Source of the DNA: Selaginella moellendorffii
Lineage: Eukaryota > Streptophyta > Lycopodiopsida > Selaginellales > Selaginellaceae
DNA: 64,000 nucleotides
Direction of reading: 5' to 3'
Assembly (NCBI RefSeq): GCF_000143415.4
Contig: NW_003314333.1
Span: 806,297 to 870,296 of the forward strand
Position numbers and translations under genes: made by a program. The notes beneath the pieces were generated by a model. It worked only from the letters and a program-made list of their open reading frames with translations, searched no databases and was not told where the DNA came from. The first letter of the stretch is position 1. The number at the start of each line of letters is the position of its first letter. Below, piece by piece: positions 1 through 8,209 of the stretch.

Positions 1-647
1 CCGCTGAAAGCAACAACAGCAGCAGGTCCGCCGAGCGTTGCCGAGACGAGAACCGCGAGTCCGGCACCCAGGCTATGGCCAGTGAGCAGCAGCGATGCGT
101 TTGGATACGCCTCCACAGCCTGGCGTGTGTAGCTCACACCTTGGGAGACGTAGTCGAGGCTCTGGTTGGAATAGGTGGAGAGGCAAGAGCTCAGGCTGGG
201 AAGCGACACCCTTGGAAGCTCTCCAAACAGGATCCGATCGACGCACAGGTCTGCCTGGGTGGAGGTGCCCCGGAACGCAACCACAATGCGTTTGTGAGCG
301 GAGGTGGTGTCTTCCTCGTACACTAGGCCCCGAGCTCCGGTGTTTGAGGAGGGCTCGAGTGTTGGGACTTTGGGGGATGGCTTCCAGCCGGGGACGGAGG
401 CGGGCGTGGCCGAGAATCCATAGGCGTTGGAGGAGATTGTGACGAGCGGGGAGATGAAGAGTGCCAGGCGCTTGGGATCATACTGTGAGAGCTTGGAGAC
501 TTCGTCCCACGCTTCTGGAGCTTCTTCGCTTGGTGGGATTTGTTTGGCTGAGCGGTGGTGGTGATGGCGGGCTAGAAGAACACTGGTAGTAACAATGGCG
601 ACCACAACCAAGAGCACGAGCAGGAGAGTGGTGCATTTGCAAACCAT
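1..647 (-). CDS. Class 3 lipase-like alpha/beta hydrolase with N-terminal membrane anchor (3' part beyond window)
   Basis: Reading the minus strand from the ATG at 647, the frame stays open for 215 codons to the window edge, so the gene is truncated by the window. Residues about 5-25 form one strongly hydrophobic segment (TTLLLVLLVVVAIVTTSVLL), a signal anchor or signal peptide, followed by a His/Arg cluster. Further in, VVAFRGT matches the oxyanion-loop motif of class 3 lipases. TGHSLGAGLA near the edge is the nucleophile elbow, with the serine of GHSLG as the catalytic nucleophile. The Asp and His of the triad would lie outside the window. This suggests a membrane-tethered or secreted lipid or ester hydrolase. 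The family call is firm; the substrate is unknown. Confidence 0.82.
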   Translation of the reverse strand, partial: MVCKCTTLLLVLLVVVAIVTTSVLLARHHHHRSAKQIPPSEEAPEAWDEVSKLSQYDPKRLALFISPLVTISSNAYGFSATPASVPGWKPSPKVPTLEPSSNTGARGLVYEEDTTSAHKRIVVAFRGTSTQADLCVDRILFGELPRVSLPSLSSCLSTYSNQSLDYVSQGVSYTRQAVEAYPNASLLLTGHSLGAGLAVLVSATLGGPAAVVAFS

Positions 648-1640
648 GGCTTTGGGATTTTTCTTCATTGGATCAAATTCTCACCTGTGTTCTCCCTGCG
701 GGCCTGAGAATTAGAGATTCACCGGATCTCACCTATCCCCGTTGCCTTTGTCAAAGCTTCCAACTCTTTTTCACTTTATAATGGTCTAGATTTTTCAGCT
801 CTCTCTTGCTTTATAATATCTCGACTCTTACATTTCGAGTCTTCACAACATGAAACTATGGCGCCCATACTATTTTCTTAGAACTGAATTTTAAGATTCA
901 CAGATCTCACCTATCGGCATTGCCTTGGTCAAAGTTTTATATCTTATGATCTAGCACCACACTTTTGGATTTCTTAGATTTTCTATTTCTTTCTTTATAT
1001 TAATCTAGCAGTTTCTTAACAGAAGTTTAAAGATGCAGTTCACAAATTTATAGTTTTATCATCAACTCTGTGCAAAAGCGCAATCTCCAAGCGCTCTTGT
1101 TCAGCCTTTGGAATGGATTCTATAGTGAGAGAGAAATAATAAATTTCTAGAATGTTCTAGTATATGCCAGATATTCCTAGTAGTTTTCAACTACTTTTTT
1201 TTCGTTGGCTGACTATCGGAGAGGTAATGTTTATTTTAATATCATTGAAAAGTTCTGGAATGCTTTCACTTTTAAAAATCTTTTACCCTCCAGGCCCAAT
1301 CTTCCTTTGCAGCGCACTGTTCCAAAGTGTAACCTTATATGATGCTTATGAGATATGATTAAAACTGTGACAGAGTATGTTGCGAGTACGTTCTATTTAC
1401 TTTCAACTACAGTTAACCTTCAAAGTTCTTGACAGCTTTTCCCAAAGAGATGCAAGTTCATAAGGAAATAGAAAAGAATGAAAACATACATTTGTAAAAG
1501 TAGTGCTCTCCTTTTGATATGGGATGCATGGAGTATGCAAGTTCGCTGCTGCTAAGTGAGTGACAATAGTGAGAAGCCACAAGCGTTGAGATCCGCTGAT
1601 CAATAAGCCGGACTGTTGAAGCTGTCTTGTCGAGGCCCTC
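648..1640. other. Intergenic region with a diverged direct repeat
   Basis: I see no convincing gene here. A stretch at about 706-760 (GATTCACCGGATCTCACCTA and what follows) recurs in diverged form at about 888-945, followed in both cases by a TCAAAG-containing segment. It looks like an old local duplication with a period near 185 bp upstream of the lipase. The rest is AT-rich single-copy-looking sequence. Confidence 0.4.
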
Positions 1641-2197
1641 GGATCCTCCCATACAAGCTAAACGCTGGTGCCTGGTTTGTCTTCGGCAAGAAGTACGCTC
1701 CCGGTCCTGGAGAATGAGGTCGCTCTCACGAGAAATCTTACCCCGGATGCTGAAAGATGGAGAGCTCCCTTCACTCTCGACGTTGTAAGCCCCCTGTCCC
1801 GGACTCCGGCTAGTCTGCTGGACTGGAACCTTTCCCGGCCTAGTCTCGAGTGGAAAATCATTCCATTCGTTGTTCTTCTTCACCAGGCCATAGATCGTAA
1901 GCGATGGACTCGTCCGCTGTGCATAGGACCGTCCATGGAAGATCTCGATGTGTAGGAGCCGGGGCTGGGGGTGTCACGTCCTGATAACTCGAGAAGCTTT
2001 TCTGCATCGAGAAGGATGGAGAGGAGCTCATGCGCTGCGGACTGTATGATCCCGGGCCGGGAGAGTTTGGAGTTCTTGGCGAGCTTTGTCTCGACTGCAT
2101 GGTGAAAGCCGGGCCTCTGGGAAGCCGCACAGAGTAAGTACCGGGGCCTGGAAAATCGCTTTCTCGTGGAGACGTCGCCTTGCCAGTCTCTTGGAAA
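1640..2197 (-). pseudogene. STPG-repeat gene fragment (C-terminal part), decayed
   Basis: The minus strand encodes broken stretches nearly identical to the C-terminal half of the intact STPG gene at 8210-10522, for example SPGQGAYNV, SFSIRGKIS, PGPGSYSPQ and PSFSM. They are spread over different frames with several stops. Homology ends sharply at about 2197, inside the sequence GCCTTGCCAGT, which corresponds to about 8857 in the intact gene. From there the sequence is a decarboxylase-gene fragment. There is no start and no continuous frame, so this is a pseudogene piece left by duplication. Confidence 0.85.
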
Positions 2198-2360
2198 ATA
2201 TTAAAACATTCAATAACTAGAAAATGTATTTTTACCTTGGCACTATCAGCCAGTGCTGGTAATGGATCACTTGCAGAAGTAGTAGTCCCAACCTTAATAC
2301 AAATTAATTAGATTAAATAATTATCTTGAAAATTCTGCCAGAATTCGTCCAGCCCGAAAG
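2198..2360 (-). pseudogene. Aromatic amino acid decarboxylase gene fragment (one exon plus intron flanks)
   Basis: The complement matches 26050-26225 and 31420-31570, the region of the intact decarboxylase gene that holds the short exon encoding [11 protein letters not shown] and parts of both flanking introns. The fragment carries the same internal junction to the BURP promoter as the copy at 26 kb (near GACGAATTCTGGCAG). It therefore derives from that truncated unit or shares its ancestor. It cannot encode a protein. Confidence 0.85.
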
Positions 2361-2587
2361 TTGGTGCGGGTCCTTATCTCCAAAATCGATCAATTAATCA
2401 ATGCAATAATTTTATAAAGAGTTTTAGCAAAAGTTTCAACATGCAATTCTAAATTGAATTCTTCCTCTATAATTTTGCTCCCGGACAAAAGAGTTAAAGC
2501 CACGGAGGCTTGAAAGATATCTGTCTCTTTACTTGCACAGTGAGACTACGATCAATAAATTCTGGCTTCCAGCCCCATCGCAAGACC

Positions 2588-4741
2588 ATGGATCGCCTTG
2601 CGCTCGGCCTATCTCTTCTCTTCTCGTCTCTCCTTGTAAGTAGTTCTTTCCAACTTCTATCGTTCAATCGTTACTAAAGCTGGGGATTCCTGTTTGGCAG
2701 CTTTCCGAATGCAGTGACATAATCTCCACGAGTTTCGCCGATGAAGCCTCGCCTCTGGGGGCATTCGAATCGGCTCGCTTCGGCGAGCAGATGAGAAGAG
2801 GCGTTTTCACGGCCGATGCAAAGCTTTGCCACCGTGCAGGATTTTTTTGTCATCCTTATGGAAGGCATGGAGGCAATGCCCACTTTGGCGATGCTGCAGA
2901 GAAGACCGCCCTTGCAGCAAGCAAGCTCGGAGGGAATGCTCACTTTGGTGACTTCCATGACCGTGTACGCTCGCTGGAAGCCAGAGATCTTGGCGGCAAT
3001 GCACACTTTGGTGACTTCAAAGATCATGGAGCTCTGGGTGGAAACGCTCACTTTGGTGACTTTCATAAGGATCACGGGCTTGGCGGAAATGCTCACTTTG
3101 GTGACACTGGATTGGGTGGAAACGCGCACTTTGGTGACTTCAAAGACCACGGATCATTGGGTGGAAATGCACACTTTGGCGACTTCAAAGACCATGACTT
3201 GGGTGGCAATGCCCACTTTGGCGATTTCAAATCATTGGGTGGCAACGCCCATTTTGGCGATTTCAAAGACCATGGTTTGGGTGGCAACGCGCACTTTGGC
3301 GATTTCAAAGATCATGGTTTCGGTGGTAATGCTCACTTTGGTGACTTCAAAGACCAAAGTTTGGGTGGAAATGGTCATTTCAGAGACTTTAAATACCATG
3401 GATCATTGGGTGGTAACGCCCACTTTGGCGACTTCAAAGACCATGGTTTGGGTGGCAACACGCACTTTGGCGATTTCAAAGATCATGGTTTGGATGGTAA
3501 TGCTCCCTTTGGTGACTTCAAAGACCAAAGTTTGGGTGGAAATGGTCATTTCGGAGACTTTAAATACCATGGATCATTGGGTGGTAACGCCCACTTTGGC
3601 AACTTCAAAGACCATGGTTTGGGTGGCAACGCGCACTTTGGCGATTTCAAAGATCATGGTTTGGGTGGTAATGCTCACTTTGGTGACTTCAAAGACCAAA
3701 GTTTGGGTGGCAATGCTCACTTTGGCGACTTTAAGGACCATGGCAATGGAGACTTCAAAGGTTTAGGTGGCAATGCTCACTTTGGGGACTTCAAAGACCA
3801 TGGTTTAGGCGTAAATGCTCACTTTGGTGATGCTTCTCTAGGTGGAAATGCTCACTTTGGTGACCACGGATTAGGAGGAAATGCTCACTTTGGCGATGCT
3901 TCTGTCAAACCAAGCACTAGTTGCAAGAAGAACATGCCGCTGTATTTGATCCAGATTTTTACTGAGTACGAGGAAGAGGGTTATGGAGGAAGGAAGTCAC
4001 TGCACTCTATGGACTGGGCAACCATCAAAGCCTTAATAGCGAAATGCTCCCCTGGAATGCTCCATCACTTCTTCACACTGGAAGAACTCCGACAAAGAAA
4101 CGGTAAGTCCAAACATTCCTTTTGCAAACTTATCTTCTTACTCGTACTTGTGTAAAATCTTGACAGGAACTGAAAGTGTCCTCCCAAACATCCGTGACAC
4201 TTATCCTCCACGGGCACTCCTGCCAAGCGCAATGGCTAAGCACACAAACTTCGGTAAGCGGAGCCTTGACTCATACTTGAAAGAGTTTAACGTCCCAAAG
4301 GAGTCTCCACTGGCAAGAAAAATGGCTTTCACTCTGGAACTCTGCAATGACAATGCTGGGGGGAAGATGAAGTGTGTGGCTTCCATGGAAGAAATGGCCG
4401 AGTTCGTCACCTCCACCCTTGGCCCTGTGGAGATTACCATGGTGACAGGAAGCAAGGCTTTTGCAGCCGAGGTTGGAAAACCTATCAAGCTTGGCGAGGT
4501 CAAGCCCATCACGAAAGGCGACACTCTTATGGTCGTCTGCCACACAACTATGTTTCCATACAAAGTTTACTTCTGTCACAAGGTGAGTAGCACCAGCGCT
4601 TCCAAAGTAAATGTGAAGACCAGCAGTGGCATGGAGCTCACTCCAAACGTTCTGTGCCACAAGATGGGCAAGACTTATGTTTGTCACTGGTTTGTGGAAA
4701 CGGTCATTATGTTCGTTCCCACTGCCACTGTCTATGCTTGA
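2588..4741 (+). CDS. BURP-domain protein with 24 His/Gly-rich tandem repeats, copy 1 (distal, inverted copy)
   Basis: Exons are 2588-2635, 2701-4102 and 4167-4741, with GT-AG introns and phases 0 and 1, giving about 674 aa. Exon 1 and the start of exon 2 encode a signal peptide (MDRLALGLSLLFSSLL), so the protein should be secreted. Residues about 60-435 are 24 units of the type GGNAHFGDFKDHGL, with variants ending DQSL, KYHGSL or ASL. The C-terminal 220 residues are a BURP domain: a CH-X10-CH-X25-CH-X7-CH series ending in VCHWFVET, as in polygalacturonase-1-beta-like proteins. The final spacer is much shorter than the usual 23-26 residues. It is flanked by STPG pseudogene pieces and was copied here from the 24-26 kb locus. 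Function is unknown: a wall-associated protein, or a repeat precursor of cyclic peptides. Confidence 0.9.
2875..3915 (+). repeat. Coding minisatellite in BURP copy 1, unit about 42 bp
   Basis: About 24 in-frame copies of a 33-45 bp unit encode GGNAHFGDFKDHGL and variants. The GGNAHFGD half is nearly invariant; the second half varies in length and sequence. A three-unit block (GGNGHF-type unit, then two FKDHGL units and DQSL) occurs twice, so local unequal exchange has expanded this copy relative to copies 2 and 3. Confidence 0.9.
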
Positions 4742-4759
4742 TTGTATCTAAAAAGCTAA

Positions 4760-4860
4760 TAATGATGATGATGTTAATAATAATAATAATAATAAATTTA
4801 CGCATTAAAACATTTTTAATAATAATAATACTAATAATCCTAATCATAATACTTATTGGT
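4760..4860. repeat. AAT/ATG-type microsatellite in the BURP copy 1 3' flank
   Basis: ATG and AAT trinucleotide runs begin about 20 bp after the BURP stop codon. Equivalent tracts of different length follow copy 2 (about 23764-23892 on the complement) and, much shortened, copy 3 (about 28218-28235). It is part of the duplicated block. Confidence 0.75.
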
Positions 4861-4959
4861 TTTGGGGTTAACAAAGAAATTATTTGAAATTATTTTTATT
4901 TTAAAATATTTTAAAATATTAAACAACTTCATTATTTTTAAACACATTTAAACTAAACA

Positions 4960-5013
4960 TAGTTATGGTAGTCATAACGTACTTTGGACGCGCGGCTGCC
5001 ACTTGGCCTCGTT
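4960..5013 (-). other. Fragment of the transketolase promoter carried with the BURP block
   Basis: The sequence TACTTTGGACGCGCGGCTGC and its flanks match the complement of 23580-23620, immediately upstream of the transketolase start codon. Homology stops at about 5013, where STPG sequence begins. It marks the right edge of the transposed block. Confidence 0.8.
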
Positions 5014-5656
5014 GAGGATTCCATTACGTCCAAAGGAGAACTTTCCAGGACCAGGAACTGACGACGTTGTGTCGAGGCCGAGCTCGCCATCCTTCTCTCT
5101 CGGCACTCGCCGTTTTGTTCCGGAGGACAAAACAGAAAATCCAGGGCCAGGAGCGTACAGGATCATAGGGAAGCCACACGGCCCGCATTTTTCAATCACT
5201 GGCAAGCCCCGAGACTCGTCACCCCGCTCGAGAAGTCAATGTCCCGGAGCCTACAAGTACGAGAATGGAACCATCGGCTATGGTCTACCAGCTTTCACCA
5301 TCACTGGCAAGGCGACGTCTCCACGAGAAAGCGATGTTCCAGGCCCCGGTACTTACTCTGTGCGGCTTCCCAGAGGCCCAGCTTTCACCATGTAGTCGAG
5401 ACAAAGCTCACCGAGAACTCCACACTCTCCCAGCCCGGGATCATACAGTCCGCAGCACAGGATGCGAGAAGAGTTATCAGGACGTGACACACCCGGCCCC
5501 GGCTCCTACACCTCGAGATCTTCCATGGACGGTCCTTCCTTCAGCATGCACGGCCGACTTAGTAGCCCGGCTTCTTCCACTTCCAGGAGCAGCTCTCCGG
5601 GACCTGGAGTGTATACGATCTCTTCCAGGCCAACGAGTCCAAGCCAAAGTTCTTAG
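5014..5656 (+). pseudogene. STPG-repeat gene fragment A (C-terminal half), decayed
   Basis: The plus strand reads PLRPKENFPGPGT, then NPGPGAYRIIGKP, DVPGPGTYSV and TSRSSMDGPSFSM, in the same order as the second half of the intact STPG gene. There is an in-frame TAG where the intact gene has the QSRQSS codons (near 5393), and frame changes follow. Homology starts abruptly at about 5014, equivalent to about 9143 in the intact gene. It is a pseudogene. Confidence 0.85.
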
Positions 5657-7260
5657 GAGGGAGTGGATTCTTTTGAGCTAGATAAAAATTCTTCCTCCAC
5701 CATCACCATCACTATAATTTTTCTTCCATGGTAGCAATAACAACTTTCTAGTGAGCTCTAGGAACTCTCACACTAGCATGGGAACAAGAGCGCCTCAACT
5801 AGAGTGTCAGTGATTAGCTATAAAAGCAAGCAGGATGGTGCTAGCGTCCAGTCCAAGAAGCTCGAGCCTCTAATCACAACCATGGCAGAGAAATCGACAC
5901 AAAGAACGTTGCGCTAGACACTTCCAGTTTGGTTTCCACAAACTTTGGAAAGCTGGCTACTTTGTGTGTCAGTGTTGGGACTGGGGCTAGGATGGTACTC
6001 GCCGAAGTCCCAGCCATCTTCGCCAGCTTTCTCGATGGGAAGCTGGCTTGGCGATGGCAAGAGGTGTCACAGTCCTGGACCGGGAGCACACAACGTAAAG
6101 AGGAGGCCGGACTGTCCAGCCTACACAATGTCTCCTCGGTTTAGAGACGCTGCAAAGGACCGGAGTCCCGGGCCAGGGCAGCACAATCTTCCTGGAACTT
6201 TTGGTGGTCCGGCTTATATCATGGCACGGCGGTTTAACTCGCCTCCCGGAGCTCACAGCGAAGCCATTTGCTTCTTTGTTTCCATCCTAGGCAAAGGTGC
6301 CGGCCCGAGGTGAGAGACAAACACTAGCTGGACCAAGACCGCAGTTGAAGGTTGGTTGAATGCTCATGCAAACGTTCCTGGTCACGGGGTTTATTCCAGC
6401 TACAGGCCCGAGCAGCTGCCGAAGAAGAACAAGGAGAAGTAAAAGGAAGTTGGCTACTTCATCGTCAAGGTGAATCCGAAAGGACCGGCTTACAAGATCA
6501 CAAAGACGGGGACCTTCTTGATGCCGGAACCAGATGATCCGGCTTTCAATCCAGAGAGAGGGGAGTCAGGAAGAAGGGACTCTGGCAATGTAGGCAGGAG
6601 AGATTCCAGCTCCAGGAGAAGATCCAGTTTATCTCCAAGGCGGTCGTCGAGTCCTCCACAATCAGATCCAACTCCGGGACCAGGAAGATACCATGACACC
6701 GAGTTTCAAACAAACGGTCCCTGGAGAACTATCAAGTCGAATTACGTCCAAAGGAGAACTTTCCAGGACCAGGGACTGACAACGTTGTGTTGAGGCTGAG
6801 CTCGCCACCCTTTTCTCTCGGAGGACAAAACAGAAAATCCAGGGCCAGGAGCGTGGCAAGGTGACGTCTCCACGACAAAGCGATGTTCCAGGCCCTGGTA
6901 CTTACTCTCTGCGGCTTCCCAGAGGCCCGGCTTTCACCATGCAGTCGAGACAAAGCTCGCCAAGAACTCCAAACTCCCCCGGCCCGGGATCATACAGTTC
7001 GCAGTGCAGGAGCTCCTCTCCATCTTTCTCGATGCGAGAAAAGCTTCCTGAGTTATCAAGACGTGACACCCAGTTACACCTCGAGATCTTCCATGGACGG
7101 TCCTTCCTTCAGCATGCATGGCCGACTTAGCAGCCAAGCTTCTTCCACTTCCAGGAGCAGCTCTCCGGGACCTGGAGCATATACGATCTCTTCCAGGCCA
7201 ACGAGTCCATCATTTATGCTGTATGGCCCGGGAAGAAGAACAATGATTTTCCAGGGCCCT
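5657..7260 (+). pseudogene. STPG-repeat gene copy B, near full length but broken
   Basis: From about 5660 this copy follows the intact gene from its Pro/Phe-rich N-terminal region through AEKST, the PGPG repeats, the KKEVGYFIVKVNPKGPAY segment and the Ser/Arg-rich linker, to PSFMLYGPG near 7230. Frame changes, stop codons (for example TAA in GAGAAGTAAAAGG near 6440) and internal deletions interrupt it. One deletion removes most of the segment between the EDKTENPGPGA and ATSPRESDVPGPG equivalents. Short open stretches remain but no complete protein. Confidence 0.85.
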
Positions 7261-8209
7261 TTATTAAATTAAATTTTCATTTATGTTTAGCCTTAGAGAG
7301 TGTTTTGTGGTTATCAATGGAAGTTATATTAAACTTATTTAAATTAAATTGAAATAAAAAATTAAATTCCATTTTTTATCCTCTTCCACCACTATGGAAG
7401 GATGAAAAATTAATAATTCCATTTGTCAGGGAGAAAACTATGACAGAGTTAGATTATAATCTATAAACTAGGGGAGAAATGTCTCTTAAAATGCTATTCC
7501 ACATATATTGTAAATATGTTTATTCAAAAATAGTGAAAACAAGAAGGATATATAGCTTTATGTATAGTTTAGAAAATGCCAAAAAAGATATAACAATTTA
7601 CACTTAACTGTGATGTAATATTTTAACATTTGTATAACTTTACATTTTGGGACAATCAAAGTAAAAAGTGGAAAGATCTTTGAGAAAGCTTTTGAGTGTT
7701 ATAAAATGCAAGAAGAAATCACTTTACAAAATATATAAAAAAAGTTTTTATATATATATTTATTGAGTCAATACACAAGAGTTATAATGATCTCATTAAA
7801 ATTTGCACATGATGAAGTCAAAGAGCGATAACAACACTCTAAATTTCTAAATAGTTGGTATATTATAGGAGATGTTTAAGTTGGAGGACCGTCCTATGCT
7901 TTTGGATAGATTCTCAAGGTCTTTAGCTTGGACACCTGAGACAATGTTTGTACTTTTTGGAGACTCTAATTGGGCGGAAGCCAGAACGTGGACAATAGAC
8001 GATGTGGAGCAAATAATATTAAATAACACAGAGGGACTTAATTGAGTAGGAAACCTGCTGCTGAAGAATATGAAGAGGTGGTGAACAAGAGGAAACAACA
8101 TCCTCAATCCCCAAGAAGTGGCCGGCTTGGAAAGAGAAGAAAAATATAGAGCTTCTTCATACCAGCACTAAAAAACAATTGTAAACAGGGACAAATATAA
8201 CTTCTCATT
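7261..8209. other. AT-rich spacer with no recognisable gene
   Basis: The sequence turns AT rich immediately after the broken STPG copy. I see only short open stretches without family resemblance. It separates the plus-strand STPG pseudogene from the intact minus-strand gene. Confidence 0.4.

Noticed and set aside
2674-3308. Long open frames antisense to the BURP repeats (also at 25121-25743 and 29491-30125)
   Set aside because: They arise because the repeat codons lack stop complements. The sense frame has a signal peptide, matching introns and a BURP domain.
2816-3766. 316-codon second sense frame across the BURP repeats
   Set aside because: A frame-shifted shadow of the same minisatellite; Thr/Val/Met-rich with no start context or domain.
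2875-3915. CRISPR-like array of about 42-bp repeats
   Set aside because: Repeats are contiguous, in frame and coding, without unique spacers, in a eukaryotic gene with introns.
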